DNA from: a virus
IMG/VR virus record: IMGVR_UViG_3300030012_004560
Location: 1,899 to 36,436 of that record
Strand: one strand, 5' to 3'
DNA: 34,538 nt
Position numbers and translations under genes: made by a program. Positions 16,201 to 23,434 of this stretch are shown here, piece by piece (position 1 is the first letter of the stretch; the number at the start of each line of letters is the position of its first letter). The notes under the pieces were generated by a model. It saw only the letters and a list, made by a program, of their open reading frames with translations, ran no database searches and was not told where the DNA came from.

Positions 16201-16725
16201 TTAAAATTGTATATATTTCATCATTTGATTAATTCGTTCTTCTGTTGAACCTTTCAATTCATAGTGAACAGGACGATATTTTGTTAAAAGTTTTTTAATT
16301 TCTTTATCTATTTCTTTTCGATACATAGTATCAGTTTCACGAACCCCGTTATCTTCCATTTTCATTCCTTCAGGAGAAATATAAAAAATATAATCATAAT
16401 CTTTAACAAACCGTGAAGCATATTCAGCAAATGCATCTCCATCAAGATAACTTACTTTTCTAGCACAATTTGTAAACGCCATAACATCAATAATTGTACG
16501 ATCAGTAATTAAACGATCTTGCATAAGTTCAGTTACACGTTCAGCTAAAAATATTGTTTGACCTTCAATAGTAGTTTCATGATTCAATGGAATACCCAAT
16601 GAATTAAGATACTTACTACGCTCAGTTGTAAATGTATAACCCTTAAATTGCTCTACTCGTTCAGAAAGAGCTTTAACTAGTGTTGTTTTACCAACACTCA
16701 TTGTTCCACAAAGTCCTATTTTCAT
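16201..16725 (-). CDS. NadR-type P-loop kinase (AAA_28-like), 174 aa
   Basis: This is a small P-loop NTPase with Walker A GTMSVGKT at 7-14. The segment DRLITDRTIIDVMAFT (about 70-85) is the second acidic block typical of the NadR kinase and AAA_28 group. A lid-like region with Arg (about 130-140, VRETDTMYRKE) follows. Members phosphorylate nicotinamide riboside or other small substrates; the substrate here cannot be read from sequence. It is coupled by TAATG to the upstream 98-residue gene and lies in a run with the FAD dehydrogenase. The separate 1121-residue protein carries an NMN adenylyltransferase-like domain, so a joint NAD salvage role is possible. Alternatives are a deoxynucleoside or polynucleotide kinase. 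Confidence 0.8.
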   Translation of the reverse strand: MKIGLCGTMSVGKTTLVKALSERVEQFKGYTFTTERSKYLNSLGIPLNHETTIEGQTIFLAERVTELMQDRLITDRTIIDVMAFTNCARKVSYLDGDAFAEYASRFVKDYDYIFYISPEGMKMEDNGVRETDTMYRKEIDKEIKKLLTKYRPVHYELKGSTEERINQMMKYIQF

Positions 16726-17021
16726 TATCCTGCTGTTCTTGATTTAAATCGTGGGTCTTTATACCATGGAATGCCTTTACCATCGCGTTTAGCTTCTTTC
16801 CACTCTTCTTCTGTTTTTTGTATACCATAAATATAATACTCTCTTCTGCGGTTATCACCCTCTGGTATAAGAGCTGGTCCATCCCAATTATGAAGCTTAC
16901 TATCCCAAATATATGCTATAGTGCCATCTGGTGATTTCATTTTTCTAGACTTAGGGAAGTCTTCTCTTCCCATAAGTTTATTTTGTTTTCGAATATGGTC
17001 GTTTATTTCTTCTTGTTTCAT
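16725..17021 (-). CDS. Conserved phage protein with WD-GPA motif (98 aa), unknown role
   Basis: A small soluble protein with the core DGTIAYIWDSKLHNWDGPAL at about 32-51, then EYYIYGIQKTEEEWKEAK. The LHxxDGPA pattern is like short MORN-type repeat proteins found in many phages. It ends with a basic segment (KDPRFKSRTAG). It sits 3 nt after the FAD dehydrogenase gene and overlaps the kinase start by 1 nt (TAATG), so all three are likely translated from one message. No catalytic motif is visible. The function is unknown. Confidence 0.7.
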   Translation of the reverse strand: MKQEEINDHIRKQNKLMGREDFPKSRKMKSPDGTIAYIWDSKLHNWDGPALIPEGDNRRREYYIYGIQKTEEEWKEAKRDGKGIPWYKDPRFKSRTAG

Positions 17022-17023
17022 TT

Positions 17024-18400
17024 TTAAACTGTTAAACCACCAATATAATTTGCATCAGTAAGGTGGAAATATTTTGGGTTCATATCGTTTTTAGTTAAAA
17101 TTGTATCTGCAACATATGTTCCTTGTGCACCACTTACTGTAATACCTCTAGCTGAGAGAGCATCACCTACAAAGTGGACATTTGGAATTTCTTGAAGAGA
17201 TAAATCACCGTAATGTACGAGTGGTTCTGGTGCAAGATACTTAACTTCTGGCATATAAATACCCCAATCGTTACCTAATGTTGGGAATATTTTTTGCATA
17301 TCTTCAATAAAGTCAATAATATATGTTGCATTATCTCCAATAGCATCGTATAGAACATCTAAGCTATCTACGATTTCTGTTTTGACATAATCGCCTTCAC
17401 TTGTTTTAGATGGTACTCGCTTGCTAGGTGAGTAATAGGTTCCAGTACCATTAATTTGAAGTTTTTTAACAGCTTCACGTGACCAATCAAACGGCTTATT
17501 AATACCTCTAATTTCCATTAGAATACCAAAGTTAGTCATATCATTACGATATGCTTCGTCTTTTTTAGCGTGACCGTTATAGCTGTGATCGCCATATGTT
17601 TCTTCAACAGCAACAAATGCTGCATTATTATTTGTACAGAACGACCTAAGTGAAACACCTTTATCTTCAAATTTGCGATATAGTTTAAAATCATAGCTAA
17701 TATCGATTAACTTTTGGAAGTGTTTTTGTGGTGCCTCAAAACGTACACCAATTTGTACTGGTTTTGGTTCAGTAGGTTGATTATTAGTTTCAATTAAGTA
17801 TTTACCAAAATCAATACCTGATTTACCAACAGCAAAAATTAAGCGGTCGTATGATTCAATACCGTTAGCAGGACGAGGATTTTCTATATTGTTAAAAAAT
17901 GCTAAATTTCTTTCAAAGTCAATTTTATTAACTTTATGATTCCAAATAAACTTAACACCTTTAGAACGAAGATATTCGTACCAATTTTTACCAATCTCGT
18001 GCAAATAATCTGTTCCAATGTGCCATACAGGGAATAATCGTAAACCAAAATATGGTTTGATAAATTCTGGTTCTTCTACAGGATGAGAACACTGTATAAC
18101 TTCTGGTTTAGGATGGAATCGTCTAAAATTAGAAATTACTTCATCCATTAATTCCATTGCGCGTTCATCGCCACAATACTTTGACATATGACCACCGATA
18201 GATGTATGGTAAGTAAGTTTACCATCTGACCAACCACCAGCGCCCATAAAGCCTGTCATGACTTCTTCTGGCTTACGTTTATATGGGTCATTACCCATAT
18301 CAATAATGGTGATTTTTTCGCCAATATAACCATTATCAACTAATTTAGTTGCAGCGTTTACGCCCGCTACACCGGCTCCTATGATTAATATTTTTTCCAT
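17024..18400 (-). CDS. FAD-dependent dehydrogenase (COG2509-like), 458 aa
   Basis: The N-terminal Rossmann FAD site is clear: ILIIGAGVAGVNAA at 4-17. GAGGWSDGKLTYHTSIGGH at about 53-71 resembles the GGxxxxSDGKL motif of a family of uncharacterised FAD-dependent dehydrogenases. FAVGKSG near 190 and VHFVGDALSARGITVSGAQG near the C-terminus are the second nucleotide-binding and flavin-contact regions. The product is therefore a complete soluble flavoprotein oxidoreductase of normal size. The substrate is unknown. In a phage it would be an auxiliary metabolic gene. A strong terminator immediately upstream and an AT-rich box (GTATATTTAA, near 18417) suggest it begins an operon with the 98-residue protein and the kinase. 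Confidence 0.85.
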   Translation of the reverse strand: MEKILIIGAGVAGVNAATKLVDNGYIGEKITIIDMGNDPYKRKPEEVMTGFMGAGGWSDGKLTYHTSIGGHMSKYCGDERAMELMDEVISNFRRFHPKPEVIQCSHPVEEPEFIKPYFGLRLFPVWHIGTDYLHEIGKNWYEYLRSKGVKFIWNHKVNKIDFERNLAFFNNIENPRPANGIESYDRLIFAVGKSGIDFGKYLIETNNQPTEPKPVQIGVRFEAPQKHFQKLIDISYDFKLYRKFEDKGVSLRSFCTNNNAAFVAVEETYGDHSYNGHAKKDEAYRNDMTNFGILMEIRGINKPFDWSREAVKKLQINGTGTYYSPSKRVPSKTSEGDYVKTEIVDSLDVLYDAIGDNATYIIDFIEDMQKIFPTLGNDWGIYMPEVKYLAPEPLVHYGDLSLQEIPNVHFVGDALSARGITVSGAQGTYVADTILTKNDMNPKYFHLTDANYIGGLTV

Positions 18401-18425
18401 GATTTAATCTTAACTTTTAAATATA

Positions 18426-18462
18426 CAAAAAAAAAGCTGTAACCCCAAATGAGGTCACAGCT
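18426..18462 (-). terminator. Strong rho-independent terminator
   Basis: A 12-bp stem (AGCTGTGACCTC with GGGGTTACAGCT, two G-U pairs, loop ATTT) is followed on the minus strand by nine T. It lies about 60 nt after the stop of the metallopeptidase gene and before the FAD dehydrogenase. Confidence 0.9.
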
Positions 18463-18519
18463 CTCTAAAATTTTATTTGATCGACTGGCTATGAATCAGT
18501 CTATACGTTATTACATATA

Positions 18520-18915
18520 TTATTCTTGTTGGTACTTAAAATTATCTTCAAAATCTCTCATAAGCATATTACCTTCTAAATATGCTTCCATTTCCATTTT
18601 TCTTAAGTGGTCATCTTTTTGGGCATATTGGGGATCACTAGAATCGCCTAATTGTAAATCACCGCGTTCATTTTGTACATGGTGAATTAATTCATGAGCA
18701 AATGATCTAAGTATATCTTTAGGATGACGCCCTGTAATATATAGTACTATTTTTAGTTCAGAAGGATCATAAAATGCAGTTCTGCCTAAAGTCATAGCTC
18801 CATTCTCCCGATCTTGTCTAAGAACTAAGCTAGGGGTATTACGGATATTAAATTTTTTAACTGCATCTCTATAGATACCTGCCGCAGCTTGTTGGAATTT
18901 AGGATTATTATTCAT
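18520..18915 (-). CDS. Small zinc metallopeptidase-like protein (HELIHH), 131 aa
   Basis: The sequence has SFAHELIHHVQNERGDLQLG at 71-90, with the zinc-binding HExxH at 74-78. A Glu in MEMEAYLEGNML at 107-118 is a plausible third ligand. The fold is the minimal zincin type seen in many phage and bacterial proteins. It has no signal peptide, so it acts in the cytoplasm or inside the virion. The start overlaps the stop of the acidic 145-residue gene by one base (TAATG). It is the last gene before a strong terminator. The substrate is unknown; processing of head or host proteins is possible. The peptidase motif is solid, the activity is inferred. Confidence 0.82.
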   Translation of the reverse strand: MNNNPKFQQAAAGIYRDAVKKFNIRNTPSLVLRQDRENGAMTLGRTAFYDPSELKIVLYITGRHPKDILRSFAHELIHHVQNERGDLQLGDSSDPQYAQKDDHLRKMEMEAYLEGNMLMRDFEDNFKYQQE

Positions 18916-19352
18916 TATAATTCAGTATCGTCTGCTGGTTCTTCAGCGGGTTCATCTGCGGTGGGTTCTTCACCTCCTAAGTCATCAGAAGCAGTTTCTT
19001 CATCGTCAGAAGCTATTTTACCCTTTTGCATTAATTTTTCGAGCTCGTACTTTGCACCTCTAATATCGTCTTCTCTATCTAAGTCAAATAAAATACGATT
19101 AATATCAGCTTGCATATAACGGCCATTATCTATTAAATTAAATGATTGTCCATTTTCAAGGAAACATTTAAATATAGGCTTAGGTGCTTTAATAATTTTA
19201 ACGTCAACTACAGCTGAGGGGGGAATACCTAAAGTATCTGGTCCTAAAGCACTAAATGCTCCCGGGGATAATTGACGCAAATCATATTCGCGTTCCTCCC
19301 TTATCATTTGACGTATTTTACGTCTTAATTTTTGTTCAGTTAAATTATTCAT
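18915..19352 (-). CDS. Acidic-tailed phage protein with N-terminal IRxxIREE helix (145 aa)
   Basis: It begins MNNLTEQKLRRKIRQMIREE, one of several similar short N-terminal helices in this window. A small mixed alpha/beta domain follows (about 25-110, with PKPIFKCFLENGQSFNLID). The tail is disordered and strongly acidic, rich in Asp, Glu, Ala and Pro. IRE|E at 17-20 could be a prohead-protease site, though the P1' Glu is atypical. It is coupled by ATGA to the upstream basic 83-residue gene. No enzyme motif is seen and the role is unknown; prohead cargo is an inference. Confidence 0.7.
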   Translation of the reverse strand: MNNLTEQKLRRKIRQMIREEREYDLRQLSPGAFSALGPDTLGIPPSAVVDVKIIKAPKPIFKCFLENGQSFNLIDNGRYMQADINRILFDLDREDDIRGAKYELEKLMQKGKIASDDEETASDDLGGEEPTADEPAEEPADDTEL

Positions 19353-19600
19353 TTATTAGATACTATATCTGGTTTTCTACCTTGTGCTGATCGTTTTTTT
19401 CCTTTACCTGGTCTAAAATCTTTTTTCTGTTTGCCTCCTGTTCCTTTTATTTGTCCCTTACATACCTTAACTGCTCTAGCCATTAAAAACGGGTTATGTT
19501 TTTCACCTTGTCGTTTTCTTTTAGCTATATAAGCATATCCTCTTTTACATAATGCTTCGTCTAAATATTGTCTAATATATTCTCTTAATATATTATTCAT
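19349..19600 (-). CDS. Small basic phage protein with N-terminal targeting-like helix (83 aa)
   Basis: The N-terminus MNNILREYIRQYLDEALC holds the recurring helix and a good LDE|A site (13-16) for prohead protease. The rest is very basic, with a CKRGYAYIAKRKRQGEKHNP segment and a Lys/Gly-rich tail (GTGGKQKKDFRPGKGKKRS). Such peptides could bind packaged DNA. Its ATG overlaps the end of the 391-residue gene by 4 nt (ATGA), and its own end overlaps the next start the same way. No known enzyme motif is present. Confidence 0.7.
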   Translation of the reverse strand: MNNILREYIRQYLDEALCKRGYAYIAKRKRQGEKHNPFLMARAVKVCKGQIKGTGGKQKKDFRPGKGKKRSAQGRKPDIVSNK

Positions 19601-20772
19601 TCTTCTCTCATTTTAGATCTTTGATAATCTAAGTAATGGTATACAGCAGACATGTAATCAGATGCTTTAGTTAATTTAGCTTGAACCCATGCTTCTAATT
19701 GAGTTTCATCTTCAATCATATCGCATAATGCTTTAGCATAATTTTTCATTTTAAGCATTTGAGATTTAGCCATACCTCCTTCATAATCAAAATCATCATT
19801 ACCTAAATAGTCAGGAGCATCTGTATCAAATGTAACTAATCTAGGGGCTCCTTTTCTATGGGGCTCTTTTGGTTCAGGTAAAGCCATTTGCATATCTTGT
19901 GGTGCATCCAATTCATCCATACCCCCTAAATCTATATTTTTAAAATCTGAAAATTTTTCTAAATCTTTTAAATATTCTTTTCTTTCTTCAGGACTTAAAT
20001 TAGCTAATTTTTCTTTATTAGTTAAAGATCCTCCAGGGGGACGAGCAATTTCTTTAAATATAATTTTAGTACCATCAACAGTAACTTCACCTTTATTGTG
20101 AAGTTTTGCCATTAACGCTTTAGTGAATTTAATTGTATCTTCTTTAGATTTACCCTCTTTCATATGTTTTTGGATAAGATGTTTTAGATCAACTGTAAAT
20201 TTAGTATCAGGATCTATTTTAATATCATCCTTATCTGTATCTTTAGGGGCTTTATAATCAAATTCTTCTTTATCTTCTCTCATTTTACCATATGTTTTAC
20301 AAGGTGTTTGACCACAACCACAGCTTTTTTCTGCAAGTTCTTTCAATACATCTCCTACATCAGATGCTTTAATGTCGCCACCTGGACCTTTACCTGTATC
20401 TAACCATATTAAGCGTTGGTTAGCTAATTTTTTAAGTGCAGCTTTTTCAGCTGGGTTATCAGCTTGTTCAATTTTAGCGTCAATTGCTTTTAAGACTGAA
20501 TCGCTCTTATTCATTTGACCAACGGCTAATAAAGAAGCAGCAACACCAAGGGCACCTAAAAATTTACTAGCTTTACCTTCTTCTACTTTTTTACCCATAG
20601 CTTTTTTAATGGCTTTATCTCTAGCTATTAGGTAATCGTCAGAATCAATGTCGCCATCACCATCGTGATCTTTTTTCTTTTCACCAATGTTTACAACATC
20701 GTCGTCTTTAACTGTGTCAGGTACTTTTTGTCCTGGTTTAACATTATAAGTTACTTCGTCTAAAAAGCTCAT
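19597..20772 (-). CDS. Phage protein with EF-hand-like loop and Cys cluster (391 aa)
   Basis: The ATG at 20772 (MSFLDEVTYNVKPGQKVPD) lies 1 nt after the previous stop. The frame extends upstream to 20967 but there it only shadows the 288-residue gene. Features in order: an Asp-rich calcium-binding-like loop DHDGDGDIDSDD at 35-46; a small hydrophobic helix (70-85); a Cys cluster CGCGQTPC at 151-158; charged linkers; and a C-terminal helical block (TQLEAWVQAKLTKASDYMSA, then VYHYLDYQ). That block is reminiscent of T4-like marine phage proteins of unknown role. Candidate protease sites include VEE|G (63-66). Function is unknown; a structural or packaged protein is inferred. Confidence 0.75.
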   Translation of the reverse strand: MSFLDEVTYNVKPGQKVPDTVKDDDVVNIGEKKKDHDGDGDIDSDDYLIARDKAIKKAMGKKVEEGKASKFLGALGVAASLLAVGQMNKSDSVLKAIDAKIEQADNPAEKAALKKLANQRLIWLDTGKGPGGDIKASDVGDVLKELAEKSCGCGQTPCKTYGKMREDKEEFDYKAPKDTDKDDIKIDPDTKFTVDLKHLIQKHMKEGKSKEDTIKFTKALMAKLHNKGEVTVDGTKIIFKEIARPPGGSLTNKEKLANLSPEERKEYLKDLEKFSDFKNIDLGGMDELDAPQDMQMALPEPKEPHRKGAPRLVTFDTDAPDYLGNDDFDYEGGMAKSQMLKMKNYAKALCDMIEDETQLEAWVQAKLTKASDYMSAVYHYLDYQRSKMREE

Positions 20773-20773
20773 A

Positions 20774-21640
20774 TTATTTAGTTTTGCCCCAAGTTTTTCC
20801 TTTACCTTTATCTTTACATTTTCCAGGTGTAGGTCGGCATGAGGGGTATTTTGCTCGTTTTTCACCTTTTTTTCTGCCACATGGCTTATATTCCATTCTA
20901 CCAGTTTTACGGTTTTTTCTACCTGTATTGCAGTCAACCCAACCGCCTGTTTTACCAGGAGCACCACGGCGTTTAAACCAAGTGCGTAATGTTTTTTTTT
21001 CTTTTTCGTCTAATTGTTCGTATGCTTCTTTAACACCTTTCCAAATATTACCTTTGCGGCATCTTACAACCGCTCCACTTTTATAGGCAGATGGTTTTTT
21101 AAATTTGCGGTCAGCAATACGAAGACATCTATCACGTTTCTTTTTTTTTCTATTTTGCGATGTTTTACCTCTTCTTTCTTCTAATTCAGATTGGCAAGCA
21201 TCACACCCACAACCCCCTTCATCTAAACTACTAACATTAAGTAATTCTATTACTTTATCTTTAAGTTCTTCTTTTCCTTGAGTATAAGCAGAATATAAGG
21301 TTTTTAAATGCTTTCTTGTAAATTCTGCACCAGCACCTACTTTACCATAAAACCTATCAATAGCAGGAGCTACATATTTGTCTGTTAGTTTGATTAATTG
21401 GTCAAATCCAACTTTTATCCCAACAGCCCCAAAAATTAATATTAAAGCTGATACAATAGGTTCTACTGTACCTAAATCGGCTTCAGCTATTTTTTTAGCT
21501 CTTTTAGTTGCAGTAGCATACATAACGGCTTCAGCATCTTTACCATAGCGTTTTTTAAAGTCAGCTTTAGCTCCCTTTAAATCTTTTACTATACGCTCTT
21601 TAGCTTTAGCTTCGGGTTTTGTTAGTTTGCGTTCTTGCAT
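20774..21640 (-). CDS. Basic Cys-containing phage protein with one membrane-like helix (288 aa)
   Basis: The N-terminal module (LTKPEAKAKERIVKDLKGAK, then AEAVMYATATKRAKKIAEAD) resembles a module I associate with marine phage proteins. It ends in IAE|A (51-54), the same tripeptide as the T4 gp23 cleavage site. A hydrophobic helix at about 61-79 follows, then a Cys cluster GGCGCDACQ (142-150) preceded by LDE|G. A basic block (RGKTSQNRKKKKRDRC) is next, and the C-terminal domain (about 215-275) holds RTWFKRRGAPGKTGGWVDCN with Cys at 237, 254, 268 and 275, likely zinc-binding. The start overlaps the end of the cupin-like gene by 35 nt. The function is unknown; a packaged or DNA-associated protein is inferred. 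Confidence 0.72.
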   Translation of the reverse strand: MQERKLTKPEAKAKERIVKDLKGAKADFKKRYGKDAEAVMYATATKRAKKIAEADLGTVEPIVSALILIFGAVGIKVGFDQLIKLTDKYVAPAIDRFYGKVGAGAEFTRKHLKTLYSAYTQGKEELKDKVIELLNVSSLDEGGCGCDACQSELEERRGKTSQNRKKKKRDRCLRIADRKFKKPSAYKSGAVVRCRKGNIWKGVKEAYEQLDEKEKKTLRTWFKRRGAPGKTGGWVDCNTGRKNRKTGRMEYKPCGRKKGEKRAKYPSCRPTPGKCKDKGKGKTWGKTK

Positions 21641-22001
21641 GTTTATATATACTGATCATTAAAGGACCGTCACCTTTTATAAGGCGATGCCATTGATGTC
21701 TCTCAATAAATATAGGCTTGTTTAAAGGAACGGGCAACTGATCTTCAAACTGAAATTGCCAATTTGTTTCGCCAAGAACTGTAATAACTCTATCCTCATC
21801 ATCCATATGCCACTTTAAATCTTTTGGTTTAGTCGAAGCAGAAAACAGACGACTTGTTGTGCCGTCTGATTCTATTATATCAGTATATGGTTTACCAGAA
21901 AGTTGAGGCAGGTGTTGCAAGACCCAATTGTTTATGGTATCTAGGAAGGTTGCAACTCCAGTAACTAGCTTTAGTCCTGTCTTTTTTATTCTTACAATCA
22001 T
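21606..22001 (-). CDS. Cupin-like small protein, start uncertain
   Basis: The core WHMDDEDRVITVLGETNWQF, then PIFIERHQWHRLIKGDG, has the alternating beta pattern and His/Glu residues of a single cupin barrel. Similar short proteins occur in T4-like phages, from memory. ATG at 22001 gives 131 residues but overlaps the end of the upstream gene by 110 nt in another frame. A TTG at 21920 would start at QHLPQLSGKPYTDIIES and overlap by only 29 nt. The C-terminus overlaps the start of the 288-residue gene. A metal-binding or sugar-binding role is possible. The ligand is unknown. Confidence 0.6.
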   Translation of the reverse strand: MIVRIKKTGLKLVTGVATFLDTINNWVLQHLPQLSGKPYTDIIESDGTTSRLFSASTKPKDLKWHMDDEDRVITVLGETNWQFQFEDQLPVPLNKPIFIERHQWHRLIKGDGPLMISIYKHARTQTNKTRS

Positions 22002-22512
22002 GTCTTTTTGCAAATGCTTGTGATGCTTTTTTATTTCCTAATTTTGCCTTTAATCCACCCGAACCAAATGTAACTTTTTTAATTTTTTTAGTTTTAGGGT
22101 TTCTTACATAAACATAGTAAGCTTTAGGACCCCCACGTTTTGGTTTATTCAATGGAGGATTTTTTTTCTTTTTCTTTTTATTTTCTTCAATATATGGTAA
22201 ATCTAATGGCACTAAGTTACCTTCATACATTCCTTGACGACCAGCATCTGTGTGCATAAAGTACTCGTCAGCTTCAGATAAAGTTATTTTACCAGTTTCC
22301 CAAAGTTCTCTAACTTCTTTAAATAATTTAACGTGAGCATTAGAGCTAATTCTAAATACTGATTCATTTAGGGGGATTTTGTTGTCTAGATGGTATTGTA
22401 GGTTTTCAGATACTTTAACCCCTTCATTAAGTTTAGTATCTTCACAATTACCACAACCACAATCGCACCCCCCGGGTTTTTTACCAAATAAAAGTTCTTT
22501 AAGCTTGATCAT
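21892..22512 (-). CDS. Phage protein with CDCGCGNC motif and basic C-terminal domain (206 aa)
   Basis: The ATG at 22512 (MIKLKELLFGKKPGGCDCGC) is preferred over a TTG at 22539 that lies inside the upstream gene. The Cys cluster CDCGCGNC sits at 16-23. Prohead-protease-like sites are LNE|G (28-31), LNE|S (48-51) and LSE|A further on. The middle has a Lys-rich stretch (ENKKKKKKNPPLNKPKRGGP). The C-terminal domain is conserved-looking: KAYYVYVRNPKTKKIKKVTF, then AFAKRHDCKNKKDRTKASYW and SCNLPRY, with two Cys that may bind metal. It overlaps the previous gene by 14 nt. I cannot assign a function. Cys-rich and basic features suggest a DNA- or metal-binding virion protein. Confidence 0.72.
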   Translation of the reverse strand: MIKLKELLFGKKPGGCDCGCGNCEDTKLNEGVKVSENLQYHLDNKIPLNESVFRISSNAHVKLFKEVRELWETGKITLSEADEYFMHTDAGRQGMYEGNLVPLDLPYIEENKKKKKKNPPLNKPKRGGPKAYYVYVRNPKTKKIKKVTFGSGGLKAKLGNKKASQAFAKRHDCKNKKDRTKASYWSCNLPRYHKQLGLATPASTFW

Positions 22513-23092
22513 CTGTTTTGTTTTGTTTGTAATCGTCAACTTGTTTTCTAAACTCAGCGAAATTAGTTGTCATTTGTTCAAGAAATTCTTCTTTATCAAT
22601 TCCTCCTTTCCAACGTTCAACTTCACCCCTTTCAGAAACATATTGAGTATTAGATTCATTAATTGCTTCTAATAAATATTGTTCAAGGTCATCTAAATAA
22701 GAACTAGCGTTATTTGCTATCATATTACGTTCATATTCTTCATATTTACCTTCAAGCTTTAATTTAGCTTCCATATCAATAACACAATTAAAACACATTT
22801 TATGTATTTTATACATTTGGGGATCATGTTGGTTTTTCATTAATGACCCACAGTTAGGGCAAAATAATGGTAAGATTGCTTCTTTTTTAACTTTATCAAG
22901 TTTAGTAGCAGTTTGTTTTATACCATTTTTGACAGTCCATTGTTTACCATTTTCTTCCCAAATGTCACCTTCTTTATGATCTTCTTTTTTAGAAGTAAAA
23001 CCAACTTGTGTTTCAGCGGACTCACCTGATTTACCTTTTACCAGATTTCTTATACGCTCAACATCTTTTCTTTTAAATTCTTTATTTAACAT
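22499..23092 (-). CDS. Zinc-ribbon phage protein (197 aa)
   Basis: ATG at 23092 (MLNKEFKRKDVERIRNLVKG); a GTG one codon earlier is possible. The zinc ribbon is CPNCGSLM (Cys78, Cys81) with CFNC (Cys100, Cys103), separated by a loop containing HDPQMYKIHKM. Helical regions before and after are highly charged (KLKLEGKYEEYERNMIANNA). An INE|S site (LLEAINESNTQY) lies in the C-terminal half. The pattern is like conserved proteins of T4-like marine phages (recalled, not checked). A role in DNA or RNA binding, or as a virion component, is plausible but unproven. A terminator stands directly upstream, so it probably begins a new transcription unit. Confidence 0.75.
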   Translation of the reverse strand: MLNKEFKRKDVERIRNLVKGKSGESAETQVGFTSKKEDHKEGDIWEENGKQWTVKNGIKQTATKLDKVKKEAILPLFCPNCGSLMKNQHDPQMYKIHKMCFNCVIDMEAKLKLEGKYEEYERNMIANNASSYLDDLEQYLLEAINESNTQYVSERGEVERWKGGIDKEEFLEQMTTNFAEFRKQVDDYKQNKTDDQA

Positions 23093-23103
23093 CACTTATA
23101 TAT

Positions 23104-23139
23104 ACAAAAAGACCCCTTCCAGTGTAGGAAGAGGTCTTT
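23104..23139 (-). terminator. Rho-independent terminator
   Basis: A 13-bp stem (AAAGACCTCTTCC with GGAAGGGGTCTTT, one G-U pair, loop TACACT) runs directly into TTTTT then GTATA on the minus strand. It follows the 73-residue gene and precedes the zinc-ribbon gene. Confidence 0.85.
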
Positions 23140-23158
23140 AGAAAGCAAAATAATTTAA

Positions 23159-23380
23159 TTATCCTCCTTGTCCTGCTATTACTTCATTAGAAATAGTAGC
23201 ACCATTACCACCGTAATATGGAAGTGGTTCAGACAGATTTAGGTGCGCTTGTTGCGCTGCTATGTCTTGAAAATCTATAGCAGTAAAGAAAGCACCATTA
23301 TTTGAAGAAAATTCTCCATTTTGAGCTTGTCTACTGTGAATAGATCCTTCGAATAAGAATTTGTCTTTTAAGCCAGGCAT
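23159..23380 (-). CDS. Small hypothetical phage protein (73 aa)
   Basis: It begins MPGLKDKFLFEGSIHSRQAQ, is rich in Asn, Gly and Gln, and has no charged tail, membrane helix, or Cys. A well-placed promoter-like box (TATATATTTATA) is about 30 nt upstream and a clear terminator lies 20-55 nt downstream. Together these suggest a single-gene transcription unit expressed by phage. The clean unit argues for a real gene although I recognise no family. A minor virion or structural role is possible. Confidence 0.65.
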   Translation of the reverse strand: MPGLKDKFLFEGSIHSRQAQNGEFSSNNGAFFTAIDFQDIAAQQAHLNLSEPLPYYGGNGATISNEVIAGQGG

Positions 23381-23408
23381 GATTAATTGTTTTTAATTTG
23401 TTTGCAGT

Positions 23409-23420
23409 TATAAATATATA
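23409..23420 (-). promoter_or_regulatory. Candidate phage promoter box (TATATATTTATA)
   Basis: This is an exact long form of the recurring box, preceded by a T-rich run and 29-40 nt before the ATG at 23380. It is the best example, because it is paired with a terminator after the same small gene. Confidence 0.45.
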
Positions 23421-23434
23421 AAAATAAAAGAAAA

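Noticed and set aside
16688-16882. 64-codon minus-strand frame overlapping the kinase and the 98-residue gene
   Set aside because: Both overlapping genes have coherent family features and coupled starts; this frame has neither.
18482-18500. Inverted repeat GACTG/CAGTC between the metallopeptidase stop and its terminator
   Set aside because: A 5-bp stem with a 9-nt loop is expected by chance, and the strong terminator nearby already explains the gap.
20773-20967. Upstream extension of the 391-residue protein
   Set aside because: It only overlaps the C-terminal zinc-binding domain of the 288-residue gene in another frame; an ATG 1 nt after that stop gives a sensible start.
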